64,000 nt of DNA from Siphonodentalium dalli. Taxonomy: Eukaryota > Mollusca > Scaphopoda > Gadilida > Siphonodentaliidae. Below the pieces are notes generated by a model that saw only the letters and a list, made by a program, of their open reading frames with translations, had not been told where the DNA came from and did not search any database. The DNA lies in NCBI GenBank assembly GCA_032622095.1, contig CP136069.1, forward strand, positions 162,679,043-162,743,042. The letters run 5' to 3'. Within the stretch, counting starts at the first letter, position 1. Each line of letters begins with the position of its first letter. The position numbers and the translations under genes are program-made. Below are positions 1 through 12,111 of the stretch, piece after piece.

Positions 1-2374
1 ATAACTAGGTGAAGAAGCTCGCATCCTATTTTTTATAAACATGCGTGTGCTATCAATGAATGCCTTGTTATAAAGGCGTGCCTTTTTAGAAAAGCTGTAA
101 TGCTATGATCGAGTTATATATAATGCTCGGCTATTCACACAATTGTAGCTTTTCTGAAGATTACCTTTTATGGAATTCCGTGTATTCCTAAAAACATATT
201 ATGTTTATAATCCGGAATTTAGAAAAGCTAAATTGAATTTAAAAAGTGGATAGTTAAAAGAGTGTTATTTTACACACATTGGCTTTTCTAACATCCCCTG
301 TTTAACCCTGCGTGTGCTATTAATGAATGCCTTGTTATAAAGGCGTGTCTTTTTAGAAAAGCTGTAATGCTATCATCGAGTTATATATAATGCTCGGCTA
401 TTCACACAATTTTAGCTTTTCTGAAGATTACCTTTTATGGAATTCCGTGCATTCCTAAAAACATATTATGTTTATAATCCGGAATTTAGAAAAGCTAAAT
501 TGAATTTAAAAAGTGGATAGTTAAAAGAGTGTTATTTTACACAATTGGCTTTTCTAACATCCCCTGTTTAACCCTGCGTGTGCTATCAATGAATGCCTTG
601 TTATAAAGGCGTGCCTTTTTAGAAAAGCTGTAATGCTATTATCGAGTTATATATAATGCTCGGCTATTCAAACAATTTTAGCTTTTCTGAAGATTACCTT
701 TTATGGAATTCCGTGCATTCCTAAAAACATATTATGTTTATAATCCGGAATTTAGAAAAGCTAAATTGAATTTAAAAAGTGGATAGTTAAAAGAGTGTTA
801 TTTTACACACATTGGCTTTTCTAACATCCCCTGTTTAACCCTGCGTGTGCTATCAATGAATGCCTTGTTATAAAGGCGTGCCTTTTTAGAAAAGCTGTAA
901 TGCTATGATCGAGTTATATATAATGCTCGGCTATTCAAACAATTTTAGCTTTTCTGAAGATTACCTTTTATGGAATTCCGTGCATTCCTAAAAACATATT
1001 ATGTTTATAATCCGGAATTTAGAAAAGGTAAATTGAATTTAAAAAGTGGATAGTTAAAAGAGTGTTATTTTACACAAATTGGCTTTTCTAACATCCCCTG
1101 GTTAACCCTGTGTGTGCTATTAATGAATGCCTTGTTATAAAGGCGTGCCTTTTTAGAAAAGCTGTAATGCTATGATCGAGTTATATATAATGCTCGGCTA
1201 TTCACACAATTTTAGCTTTTCTGAAGATTACCTTTTATGGAATTCCGTGCATTCCTAAAAACATATTCTGTTTATAATCCGGAATTTAGAAAAGCTAAAC
1301 TGAATTTAAAAAGTGAATAGTTAAAAGAGTGTTATTTTACACACATTGGCTTTTCTAAAATCCCCTGTTTAACCCTGCGTGTGCTATCAATGAAATGCCT
1401 TGTTATAAAGGCGTTCCTTTTTAGAAAAGCTGTAATGCTATGATCGAGTTATATGTAATGCTCGGCTATTCAAACAATTTCAGCTTTTCTGAAGATTACC
1501 TTTTATGGAATTCCGTGCATTCCTAAAATTATATTCTGTTTATAATCCGGAATTTAGAAAAGCTAAATTGAATTTAAAAAGTGGATAGTTAAAAGAGTGT
1601 TATTTTACACATTGGCTTTTCTAACATCCCCTGTTTAACACTGCGTGTGCTATCAATGAATGCCTTGTTATAAAGGCGTTCCTTTTTAGAAAAGCTGTAA
1701 TGCTATGATCGAGTTATATATAATGCTCGGCTATTCACACAATTTTAGCTTTTCTGAAGATTACCTTTTATGGAATTCCGTGCATTCCTAAAAACATATT
1801 ATCCTTATAATCCGGAATTTAGAAAAGCTAAATTGAATTTAAAAAGTGGATAGTTAAAAGAGTGTTATTTTACACACATTGGCTTTTCTAACATCCCCTG
1901 GTTAACCCTGCGTATGCTATCAATGAATGCCTTGTTATAAAGGCGTGCCTTTTTAGAAAAGCTGTAATGCTATGATCGAGTTATATATAATGCTCGGCTA
2001 TTCACACAATTTTAGCTTTTCTGAAGATTACCTTTTATGGAATTCCGTGCATTCCTAAAAACATATTCTGTTTATAATCCGGAATTTAGAAAAGCTAAAC
2101 TGAATTTAAAAATTGGATAGTTAAAAGAGTGTTATTTTACACACATTGGCTTTTCTAAAATCCCCTGTTTAACCCTGCGTGTGCTATCAATGAAATGCCT
2201 TGTTATAAAGGCGTGCCTTTTTAGAAAAGCTGTAATGCTATAATCGAGTTATATGTAATGCTCGGCTATTCACACAATTTTAGTTTTTCTGAAGATTACC
2301 TTTTATGGAATTCCGTGCATTCCTAAAAACATATTCTGTTTATAATCCGGAATTTAGAAAAGCTAAACTGAATT
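1..2374. repeat. 267-bp satellite array, about nine copies
   Basis: A head-to-tail array. The landmark GCGTGTGC (with small variants) recurs at 43, 310, 576, 843, 1110, 1377, 1643, 1910 and 2177, so the unit is 266-267 bp. Copies differ by scattered substitutions and one-base indels. The array runs off the left edge and stops abruptly at about 2374, where the sequence leaves the consensus just after the AGAAAAGCTAAACTGAATT segment. No open reading frame is maintained. Each unit contains AGAAAAGC twice and its reverse complement GCTTTTCT twice, in alternation (see findings). Confidence 0.97.
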
Positions 2375-3164
2375 CCATTCAAGCTCACGTACAGTCGCCA
2401 TATACACATGCATGTATAACAAGTTTTGGTGTGATTAGTTCACAGTTCATGTGTACAAGTGGCCTTTATGATTAGTTAACGATATTCATCAGTGCATCGT
2501 TTGCATGTAGGCATACCACGAAGTGTTCACCAACATAAATTAAGTCTATTGACAACAAAGCAATTAACATGTTATAACATCGTTCACGTGTTGTAGTTTT
2601 ACGCACTGCTCGATGTTGTACTCATAACAAGCTTTGACCTATTTGTATTTAATGTTGTGAAGAGCACTAGATACTAGTTTCCACTTCCTTTTTGTTAATG
2701 TTATGATAATATATGCTAATATATGCTAGTATTGCCATATTGGAACTATATATTCACGCGTCTAGGGTGCAAATGATCGTGACACGAATAGGTGCTGTTC
2801 CGGTACATAGCAGTTTAATTTTTACATAAATAGTCTAGTTACTAATTAATGACTTCTTCACTGTTGTTCCCAAAAAGGTGCCACCAACCATCGTATCAGA
2901 ACACCTTATAGCCATACCTGCAATGACAGTTATATAGTATATAAGTATCACTCTTTGGAGCCAAATAAACAGGCTGGCATGTTTATTTTTTAATTTGTGG
3001 TATTTTGTTAGCCAGCCCTCTGAAGCACTAGTATTATTTGGTCACTAAACATGCCAGAGTGAAAATGCCAGCACTATCAGGCACTATTCAATATTAATTT
3101 GAGGTGAAATGCAAACCAGCACTCCTATTCAGTCATCACTTTTATTTGGCACCAGAGAGTGCTT
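2375..3164. other. Anonymous AT-rich DNA after the satellite
   Basis: About 790 bases between the satellite and the next repeat. I see no coding potential, no tandem structure and no match to the other families in the window. Confidence 0.5.
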
Positions 3165-3600
3165 TATCTTATACCTACATATGTTCTTAAGTGTTGGTTA
3201 AGGGCATAATCTATGTTAGAACACATGTATTAGTGAAAACAACTTAAAACAATGTCCATAATGTGGGTTGAAAAACATTTGCACAAACAATTTTGTTCAG
3301 GCCTCTGAAATGCACCCACCCCGCCCGGTATAGGTATGTTTTTGGAAGTTCTCCCCTGTATTACTTATATCTTATACCTACCCTGTTCCTAAGTGTCTGT
3401 AAAGGCCATAACCTTCATTAGAACACAATTATTAATGAATATATTTGAAAACAACTTAAAACAAGGGCAAACATGTGAATAGAATTTTTTTTGCACAAAC
3501 TCATTGTTTTCGGGCCTCTTCGGACCCACCCACCCCGGCACTGTATGATAAAACTTTTGTGCGACCCCCCGTGGTATAGGTAATTAAGCAATACAATTTT
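3165..3600. repeat. Imperfect tandem duplication, about 200 bp
   Basis: Two diverged copies in direct orientation, roughly 3165-3345 and 3368-3590. Both go through a cttataccta start, a gttcctaagtg-like segment, ttagaacaca, tgaaaacaacttaaaacaa, ttgcacaaac and a cacccaccccg block. The copies differ by several indels, so the duplication is old. No coding function is visible. Confidence 0.6.
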
Positions 3601-3942
3601 TAACATGTAATATTGATATAAGGTCGATTTCCCGTGATGTCCTTGACTGTTCGAAATCATGAATGAACTGACTTGACGTCACATGCAATCATGTGCAAAA
3701 TCAAAACAACAGTCCAGCGTATATTCTTGCGCACTATAAACAAATAGTTCCTAGTTTTTATCAGTATTTGATAAATCGCATATAAATGAAATAACACGAA
3801 TAGGCATATTAAATTTAGGACCAATCTAATTAATGTTTTTGTTTGTAGCGGGCGCCAAAGTAATTAATGATACAAAATAAAAGATGGCAGCCCGTGGCAA
3901 TATTATTGGTCTAAAACATTCAAATTCGATAGCTCCCGTTAT

Positions 3943-4160
3943 TATTACCACTTGATTTTAGAGTTATCCATCTTTATCTACAAGACCGTCCGTTTGACCA
4001 CGTGTTTCTGGTCCACAAAGAATTGAAATGACAAACTTCAGAAATCGGTATCTGATCATGCACTCTGAGCTGTGATGGGTAGGTTCCTCGACTCGAATAA
4101 AATATTTTTTCCCCCGAAGCCAAAGAAATAGTAATTTAGTACCTTTAATATATAGACAAG
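3943..4160. repeat. Dispersed repeat, related to 54106-54480
   Basis: This stretch shares several blocks with the inverted repeat at 54106-54480, including the segments around ctcgactcgaat and cccccgaagcca and an accacttgat/agagttatcc edge. It lies just upstream of the first recognisable exon. I see no protein in it. Confidence 0.55.
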
Positions 4161-4498
4161 AGAACACACATTCGTTTTGCCATTAAATGTGAACATTATG
4201 ACAAAGTGTCATGCTAAACAAAAAACGTTGTTATAATCACAGATAAATTTATAAAATCATGGCGCAAATATAAATCTCAGTATATTATATATGATTTGAT
4301 AACAAAAAAGTTGTTTGAATGAAGCCAAATTAACACTGAATGTATGAACGGATATCAAAATTAGGGCGAAGAAAGATGGCAGCAGAATTTTCAATGCAGC
4401 CATTGACCGGCTCAGTCGCTGATTGGTTGAAAATATCTGCTAATAATTATTTGATTGACAGCTGTGGAAAGGTCCATTAAATCTGCTTCTCTTTTCAG

Positions 4499-4678
4499 TG
4501 GTGACATGCCGGTCCTCAATCTCAATCCCAGATGGTCGCCATTCATGCGAGAATACCGACATAATTTTTGGAAAAAGTTGTCAGTTCACGTGTGACGCAG
4601 GCTACATGGTCGATGGACAGGATACAATCAGTTGTCTGCAGAACGGGTCATACAATGCTACGATACCGTCGTGTGAGA
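4499..4678 (+). CDS. Exon 1: sushi/CCP domain
   Basis: A 180-bp symmetric phase 1-1 exon, preceded by a pyrimidine tract ending cttttcag and followed by the donor gtaagt. It encodes one complete sushi module of about 60 residues with six cysteines, starting VTCRSS and ending PSCE. The FTCDAGYMVDG segment is the typical central sushi signature. Six rather than four cysteines is the selectin/polydom variant. QNGS and NAT are potential N-glycosylation sites. The usual tryptophan before the last cysteine is absent. Sushi modules fold independently and mediate extracellular protein binding. The preceding exon is not in the window or not recognisable. Confidence 0.88.
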
Positions 4679-6115
4679 GTAAGTTTAGTTAACACAAGCA
4701 ACAATCCGATCAATGTAAGTTTCCACAACTATTAATTAGTGGGAGGAGCTTACGGTTGCTAAGAGACAAGGCATCTATCGAAATAGATTAATTAGTTTTA
4801 GAGTGCCCATCTATATGCAATAATACACCCAAGAACATATTTTGGTCTTTAATTGTGAAATGAAAAATAGTGTGATTATGGATGAATTTCCAACATTGCC
4901 CAAATCAAAATTCCAGTACATAAGTATTTGACAACAAATATGTTTCAACTTAACACTGAAAGTAAGCGTGAATATCATCAAGCAAAATGATCACTCACCA
5001 GGTAAATATACAAAACAAATACAAATTATGTGACAACATTCCTAGCACACAGGCACCATGAAGACCCAATATTGATATATCCACACACAGTGATAGGAAC
5101 CAAGTCATAATTTGCTCGAAAATAACTGGAAGTTCACTCACCTGGCAATTTCAACATTAGTTTTTATACGCCCGTTTTTAAAAAACGGAACGTATTATGT
5201 TATTGGTCTGTCTATCTGTCCGTTTGTTTGTTCGTTTCCAGATGACAACTTCAATAAGTCTGAATTGAATGGAATGAAAGTTTACTAGCCCAAATACACG
5301 TCGAGTTCGAATTTGGGTTCACCCCGCCAATTTTCACCAGAGTTATTGCCCATTTTGTTGGAATTTGCACTAAATATTTTCGATTCCGGATGATAACTTT
5401 AGTAAATCTGAACTGAATGGAATGAAATTTGGTATGTCAGTTTACTAGCCAAAAATAGAATCAAGTTCGCATTTGGGGTATGCCCGCCGATGTTCACCAG
5501 AGTTATGGCCCTTTGTTGGAATTACCAAGGACGTATTTTGCCACGTCCCGGTGATGCACTTGTTTCCAAGAACAGACATCGAACAGGTTTGTTGTTATCA
5601 GGAGGTTTGGGCGTTCACATTCATTTCACAACTTCGAAAAATAGTGGCGTAGTCATTTGAACCCCGAAAGTTTCTCAAGAGTCATATTTATATGGCGACA
5701 GGATTCACATTTAGCTAGAAACAATTTATACATCTCTCTTTTGCTATCTTTTTTGGTTGAGTTATTTATATAGGTGACGAAAACGATGAATACTCGCTTT
5801 GATGTGAGAGATCTTGCCGCCATTTTCGAGCTAATTATGACGTAACCTGAGGTTTACAGCCCTGACCTATTCAATAAGAATAAATATGAACAGTTATTTT
5901 AAAGAGCGTCCTTAATGTAACTATTATTTATCACGTACTAGTTTGCAACTAAACGTGCTATGAATTAAGGTCAGTCTTTCTACAGTCCCACCATTGACGC
6001 ACGATCCCTCTGGAGAGTAGATTTTTTTTTTACGATGAAATGTTTTATACCGATTTAGTTTCTCTAACTTTGATTGAAACACTAGGGTATGATCGCAATT
6101 TTATTAATTTTGCAG
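4679..6115. other. Intron 1 with dispersed repeats
   Basis: Spliced-out sequence. About 5165-5560 is a dispersed repeat with an internal tandem duplication of about 135 bp (two blocks with tgaatggaatgaaa and ttcaccagagttat). Related blocks occur at 47111-47545. About 5612-5860 matches 46650-46860 in direct orientation (shared ctcaagagtcatattt and ttggttgagttat segments). The rest holds nothing I recognise. Confidence 0.6.
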
Positions 6116-6304
6116 AGATTTCGTGTCCATCGCCCATTAGTCTGTCTCCGAATGGAAGTTACAGCGAAGCTAACTGCATCGATGGATTCCGGTACGAGAG
6201 TTCCTGCTTTGCCAGCTGTGATGCCGGGTTCTTGGCGAGTCAATCGTCCACGCTGATATGCCGCAGCTCTGGAACCTGGACACTTTCCACAATACCGTGC
6301 ATCG
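6116..6304 (+). CDS. Exon 2: sushi/CCP domain
   Basis: A 189-bp phase 1-1 exon between attttgcag and gtaaga. With the single base from exon 1 it reads K-ISCPSP and continues through one six-cysteine sushi module: CPSPISLSPNG at the start, SCDAGFLAS in the middle, SGTWTLSTIPC at the end. Here the conserved tryptophan before the last cysteine is present. The exon closes with one base of a codon that pairs with exon 3 to give aspartate, the expected first residue of the HYR domain, which supports direct splicing across the 8-kb intron. Confidence 0.9.
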
Positions 6305-6435
6305 GTAAGATGTTTCACCATTTGATTGAATTATTGATTTAGACCAAAATGGACTTTCCCAGTAATCCTTTCTTTACTTGATACTTATTGACGAGCAGTG
6401 TTCTCAGGAATTGTTAGTCTATGTCATGTCATGTG
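6305..6435. other. Intron 2, part before the Gypsy element
   Basis: Non-coding intron sequence up to the left LTR. It contains a short direct repeat, atgtcatgtcatgtg, immediately before the LTR. No matching target-site duplication is visible on the far side of the element. Confidence 0.5.
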
Positions 6436-6742
6436 TGCCAAGACGGGGGATATATAACGTTCAGACATTAAAATGATTTGATAATTTATTTACAAACAGT
6501 TCAATTGGTCGTCGGTATGGCTTCTGCTAGTTGGGTTCGTCTTCCTGTCGTCTGCGTGGATCGGGGTCTTCTCGTGGCTTCATAAGTTGAGTGAGTCTTC
6601 CTGTCGTCTGCGTGAATCGGGGGCTGCTCGTGTCTTCATAGGTTAAGTGGTTGATATCTAGTTGTGTATATCGGCCTGTCGTCTGTTGTCGTCGGATGCG
6701 CTTCGTCGTTGGTACATCAGGGATACGTTGTTCGGAAAGACA
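6436..6742 (-). repeat. 3' LTR of the Gypsy element
   Basis: About 307 bp, beginning tgccaagac and ending gaaagaca on the + strand, so on either strand it has TG...CA ends. It aligns along its length with 11810-12111, with multiple substitutions and indels. It contains two internal copies of a cttcctgtcgtctgcgtg block, also present in the partner LTR. Confidence 0.88.
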
Positions 6743-9700
6743 AGCTTGGTTCTTCCGCAATCGGCCCGGATTCCTTGTCCGTGGACGAGTCATGTTTTTG
6801 TAATGATCCGAATTGCATAAGTCGCGCTTTTCGACGCTGTAAGCACAACTTAAGCTCGCTTAAAGGGATATCTTCATCATCGGAGTCTGAACATTGTCTC
6901 CGAATTCGCCAGAAGATCCACCCACATAGGGGCAGGGACGTCGCTATCTTCATCTTCCGGGGGTATAACACACGTTTGTGCAGGTTTGTTGGTATCAGTC
7001 TTGGGGATTTCCCATTCAAGGTAGGCCGTGCGCATATGTATATGGAATTGTGTGACCTTCCAAGTTAATTGATTCCTTAACTCGAAAGTAACGGGCGTTA
7101 TTTGTTTGGTTATGCGGAAGTAGGGTTTCCATTTACTTTCCAGTTTGCTCTTTCGTAAGTGATTCTTAACATAGACGGCCTCACCAATTTCGAATTTGAT
7201 GTCCTTGGCATTTTGGTCAGATTTCGCTGCTTGTTGGCGTTTAGCCTGCTTCATGTGTTTGTGTACCAGCATAAATGATTTATGTTTTTGTAATGCTATT
7301 TGATGATAGTCTTCCACAGCCTATTTGCGCGTTGGTTTCAGGAGATTATATATTGGGAACACGACGTCCCGGTTGTATAATAAGTAAAATGGGGAAAATT
7401 TTGAAGATTCATTTTTGTTAAACCGGATTGCAGCTAGTGTTTGATTTAAATGGACGTCCCATGTATTGAGCTGGTCCGCTGGTTTTCTTTGACAGTAGGT
7501 CATGAAGGGCGCAGTGGAATCTCTCCACCCTAGCGTTGCTCTGGGATGATATTATGACGTAGTCACGTGATGAATGTTTAAAGCCTTCAATGTGTCCCTG
7601 ACCTTGTAATTGAAGGTCTCACTGCCATTGTCAATGACTACTATAGGGGGCAACTATGTCGCAGAAAGATTTCATCGATCAAGAGATGAACAATGTTATC
7701 TGCTGATTTGTTCTTGACCGGAAATACCTCTGCCCATCCACTGTATAAATCTACGAAGCTGATAATATAACGATTACCCGATAAAGAGGTGTAGGGGCCC
7801 GATAGATCTAAACCAATCTTAGTGAAAGGCTAAGTGGCTGTATCTGTTGTTTGCATTTGAGGGGACTGTTTCTGCAGAGACCTGACTTGGCAAGTCACGC
7901 ATTTGCTAACGTAGCAGTTGAGTTCCTTGTAAAGTCTGGGCCAATAATATTTGGATTTAATTGCATCATGTGTCTTGTCTATTCCAAAATGGCCATTGTT
8001 CTCATGGTATTGTTGGATTACGTTGGTTTGGAGATGTGTGGGTACCAAAAGCGTGGGGTCGGTTCTGCATGAGCACTTGAGAGGTAGTACAGTACCCCAA
8101 CAATCATCAAGTTTTTGTCATTCCGGGTGTCCTCTCCTTTGTTGAGGGCATCCAGAACTGACGCAATATCCGGGTCTCTCTTTTGTTCCTCAAGCATATT
8201 GAAGTTGGGCTTATTGAACAGGAGATCAGTAGGCTGGTAGGCCTTGCTAATTTGATTTTTACTCGGCAGCTCCTTGTGAGTTACCTCGCATCTGGCAACA
8301 TCTTTGGGTTGAAAGTTAGATGAATTTAAAGCGGCCACCTCTGCCTGTGTTTCGGCGATAGTAAGGTTATTGTCATTTATATCTACTTCTACTTCTGCCT
8401 TTTCCTGTTCTGTATATGCATTAGGGGGTGTTCGACTGAGCATGGCTTTGCAGTGATTATCTGTGCCTGCTATGTATTGAATGTTGCAGTTATATCCAGC
8501 AATGCCCAAAGCCCACTGTTGGATTTTCTTGTTCTGCATGGGGGATTCCAGGATATGTTTTAATGGTTTATGGTCTGTTTTTATTGTAAAAGTGGCATTA
8601 TGGAGGTAATGGTCCAGCCTTTGCAATGCAAAGTGAATTGCATATGCCTCTGTTTCAACAGTTGGTCATCGGGTATGAGTATCGCCAGTTTGTGTGAGAG
8701 ATAATAGATCGGTTCTCCGATAGCATCTTCACCTAACTGGGTCAGGCAGGCGCCCATGCAGAAGTCACTTGCATCGGTATACAACGTATAGGGCATTGCT
8801 GTATTTGGATAGGCGAGGAGGGTTACTGCTGTCAGTTCTTCCTTTAGTTTGAACTTTGGCAAGCGTGGTCCCATTTGAATTTAGCATATGTTTTGTATGT
8901 TGTACCAGAGGTTTGGCAATCTGTGAAAAGGAGGGGACAAATCTACGATAGTAGTTACTCATGCAAATGAAGGAACGCACCTCCTTGACTGAAGTTTGGG
9001 TGCAAGATATCGAATGGCGTTGACCTTGTCATGTCGGACACCATTGGTATCATGAAACCTAAATATTGCGTTTACTGTTTCAAACACTTTTTGTATATGT
9101 TCCAAATGTAATTCTAGGTTCTCACTGTATATCAAAATACCGTCTATATACGCAATTGCATAATCACCCATTCCACATAACACTTGGGCCATAAGCTGCG
9201 AGAAAACACCGCCAGCATTTCGGAGCCCGAATGGAATAGAATTGAATTCGAAGAGTCCTCGGTGGCATGCGAAAGCTGTCTTTTGTTTGTCCTCTGCGAC
9301 CTGGCACTGCCAATATCCAGATTTAAAATCAAGAGCAGTAAAACATTTAGACTTTTCAAGAAGTGCCAAAATATCGTCGATGACCGGAAGTGGATATGAC
9401 ATGGCCGGGTTATGGAATTAAGCTACCGAAAGTCGGTACAAAACCATTTTGTGCCGTCCTTCTTATCGACCATCACGATCAGGGAAGACCAAGGGCTGGA
9501 AATTGGCCTGATATTGTCAGTTTCGAGCATATCATTTATGGCAGTGTCGACCAGCTGTCGTTTATTTAAGGGGGTGCGATATGGACGAATGTTTTATTGG
9601 GGGACGATTTCATGTGTCAATGTGCATTTTAACTGTGCTGGTTTGAGTCAGCTCGGTGTCCATTTCAGCAAAGATGTCTGAGTTGCATTTCAACAATGTC

Positions 9701-10510
9701 AACAGTGCCTCTAGATATTGATCTGGGCATGAAACTTCAGTAAAATTCAATTGTTTCTCTACTGTACTGTAGAGGGCGCTGATTTTGAATTGTCTGCCTG
9801 ATTATAATTGGGGTGCCTACGGGCGTAGCCATTATTGGGATAATTGCTGGCCACTGGGAATTGAGATCCCTGTGTTAAAGAGTTGACTTGAAGATTAGTG
9901 TCTGGTTTGTATACGACTGATTTCCCCACTACACTGCCGCGTTGTAGATGAAATTTTGTATTAGTGTTATTGATAAGTAGCACCGGGACTTTATGTCAGA
10001 CAGGGCTCTGATGCCAGGTAACCTTTTTCGATTTGGGCCACTTCTACTAACGTTGATTTATGAAGTGCAGCTAACTGTTTTGATTTTCCCATACATAAGG
10101 TTGAAGTTTGTGTTTTTAAGCTAACCTTGTGAGCCAATCTCAAAAGAGAAGCTATATGTGTGTCCTCTTCCAAGGGCACATACACAAGACTGACCTTGAG
10201 ACATTTAGATCATAATACAGTCTGACCCCCCGATAGGTCAGCCAATCCCTCCCTAAGATCATATTCCGGGTCATATCATTTACTACATAAAACTTTTGAG
10301 TCAATTTTATTTTGGCCATTCTGAAAGTTAGTTAAATGCTACCATTGCACCTAATGTTTTTCCATTTACTGAGCTGAGGTTAATGTGTTCCCTAGTTAGT
10401 TTTGGTCGAAACGGTAATGCATCATATACACGTTTGTGAATCAATTGATACCTCTGCGTCACTATCCACTAATGAACGATATCTATTTTTACATATTCTA
10501 ACCAAACATG
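6743..10510 (-). pseudogene. Gypsy pol remnant (PR-RT-RH-IN)
   Basis: Frame-shifted pol on the minus strand. Protease: a SLVDSDAEVS-like segment near 10455-10490, where the retropepsin D-S/T-G triad has become DSD. RT: about 8960-9650, with TALDFKSGYWQ, a FGLRNAGGVF version of the usual FGL-NAP-TF block, and AIAYIDGILIY at about 9136-9165, where the YxDD catalytic motif has become YIDG. RNase H: YTLYTDASDF near 8770 and TDHKPL near 8570. Integrase: zinc-binding HHCC region at 7830-8048 (HxxxGHFGxxKT, CxxC), core pieces VDLYSGWAEVF, IDNGS and NARVERFH at about 7510-7770, then the basic C-terminal region at about 6880-7320. At least five frame changes or stops separate the pieces. The two changed catalytic motifs show the copy is dead. 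Confidence 0.9.
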
Positions 10511-10731
10511 AGCTGGGCTACCTACGATATTTATGGTGAAATTCCTCTCATTTGTGGTCTCAATGAGAGGACGTTCTACTTTTGTGGGTATGTGGGTAGG
10601 GTCATCAGTTGTGGTGGCTTGTTGGCTGTCGGATATTTCCGGCTGTGGTGAGGTCCATTATGGGATGGGTCACGTGACCGTTTTGGTTGGTTCCGGCGGA
10701 CTCCTTGAGATGGTTTCACTCATGGGTTCCA

Positions 10732-11639
10732 TTACCTATTGCTTTGGCTTCCAGTTTTAGAGGGGCAATTTCCAACCAAATGATTACCTTCACAAACCCA
10801 GCAAGATATGTGCCTTTGGTTTTCTGTCTTAAAGGGACAATCTCGGGCCAAATGATTTTCCCTGACAAGTCCAACATTCGATCCCTCGTTGGGGGTTAGT
10901 GACTTCCTCCATATGTACATGCCGCGGGCGTGAACGGTGATTAACGCGGCCACATATTTCACAGGATGTTTCTGTGGTTTATTTCGAAAATGCCCGACTT
11001 CCAATGGTTCCCGGTCATTGTAATTTCCGCGACCTGTCCTGAGGTTAAAACACGTCAGATTCCCATTTCACGCATCACGGTTTCGGCCGCCAATTTTAGC
11101 GTTCTTGGGGTATCTCTAATCAATTTCATTTTCAAGCTGTCACTTTTTAAAGCGTCAATATAAAAACCCACGAGTTGACCTTGAACTGCATCTATTCCGC
11201 CAGGTTGGTGTACATGCGCGATGTCTGCCATTTCCAAAATTCGTTCAGCGAGCACATGCACGTATTTGTTGGGCTTCTGTTTAATTTTCCTGAGCATCGA
11301 AAATGCGAATTGACTATCAAGTACTTCTGCAAATCGATTAGCTAGTTCAGTATTTTTTGTTTCTTGCCATGTAGCGTTTTGATTCGTGGCCAAATATCTT
11401 TGTAGAAAATCTGAAACTGCGCATATACTACTCTGGAAAGCCATATAAGGTTTTTTGGTCTTGGTCGCGCCAGTAAGTACTGCACATTTCTCTATTGATT
11501 TAATCCACTCATTATACTGTGTGTGGCTAACATCGAAAGACTTAACTACTTGGGTCACCGATGACATACTTGGGTCACCGCTGACATAGCCATGCGACGA
11601 TTTATGAATTAATATCTTAATTTGCCTGTGGGTAGCCAT
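10732..11639 (-). pseudogene. Gypsy gag remnant
   Basis: The 194-residue frame at 11055-11639 starts MATHRQIK and resembles a retrotransposon Gag capsid region (WIKSIEKCA, WQETKNTELANRF, GFYIDALKSD), with helix-rich composition and no cysteine pattern. A separate frame at 10732-11004 carries two zinc-knuckle relics: ENHLARDCP, missing its first cysteines, and CWVCEGNHLVGNCP, which is one residue short of the CX2CX4HX4C spacing. A perfect-looking 20-bp duplication around acttgggtcaccg lies near 11546-11582. The gag reading frame is broken between these two parts. Confidence 0.8.
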
Positions 11640-11809
11640 TATTAATATAAGCAGTTAGACTCACGTCTTGCGAATTGTCCAACACTTCTTGTTCACAATG
11701 TTCTTTCCGGGTCTAGCTACTCTGTCCTCGTTGCGTATACTTCACGTTGTGTTCTCTTGTGTTTTAGCATTCAAATTATAGCTCACCAATGCACCAGTAA
11801 ACGAAAACG

Positions 11810-12111
11810 TGCCAAGATGGGGAACATAACGTTCAGGCATTAAAATGATTACAAACAGTTCAATAGAATACCTTCGGGTCGTCGATATGGCTTCTCCTAG
11901 TTGAGTTCCCCTTCCTGTCGTCTGCGTGGATCGGGGTCTTCTCGTGTCTTTATAATTTGAGTGCGTTTCCTGTCGTCTGCGTGAATTGGGCGCTGCTCGT
12001 GTCTTCATATGTTGTGTGGTTGATCTCTAGTTGTGTACATCGGCCTGTCGTCTGCTATCGTCGAGTGCGCTTCGTCGTTGGTACATCAGGGATGCGTTGT
12101 TCGGAAATACA
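11810..12111 (-). repeat. 5' LTR of the Gypsy element
   Basis: About 302 bp with TG...CA ends, partner of 6436-6742. As the element is on the minus strand this copy is the promoter LTR. It lacks an AT-rich insertion present in the left copy near 6478-6498 and has an extra ataccttcgg-like block near 11868-11878. These indels and the many substitutions indicate substantial age. Confidence 0.87.

Larger units (their letters stand above)
6436..12111 (-). mobile_element. Ty3/Gypsy LTR retrotransposon, decayed, antisense
   Basis: A full-length but inactivated LTR element of 5.68 kb, in intron 2 on the opposite strand to the host gene. Diverged LTRs bound it at 6436-6742 and 11810-12111. Reading the minus strand from right to left: LTR, Gag with degenerate zinc knuckles, protease, reverse transcriptase, RNase H, integrase, LTR. 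RT before integrase is the Ty3/Gypsy order. The coding region is split into many frame-shifted pieces. No envelope-like ORF is visible. A sequence starting tggtgcattgg lies 12 nt inside the 5' LTR and could be a primer-binding site, but I cannot assign its tRNA. I found no target-site duplication. LTR divergence with several indels makes this an old insertion. Confidence 0.93.

Noticed and set aside
6664-7068. Open frame of 134 codons on the + strand
   Set aside because: It is the antisense shadow of the Gypsy LTR and integrase end.
9412-9681. Open frame of 89 codons on the + strand
   Set aside because: It is the antisense shadow of the N-terminal part of the Gypsy reverse transcriptase.
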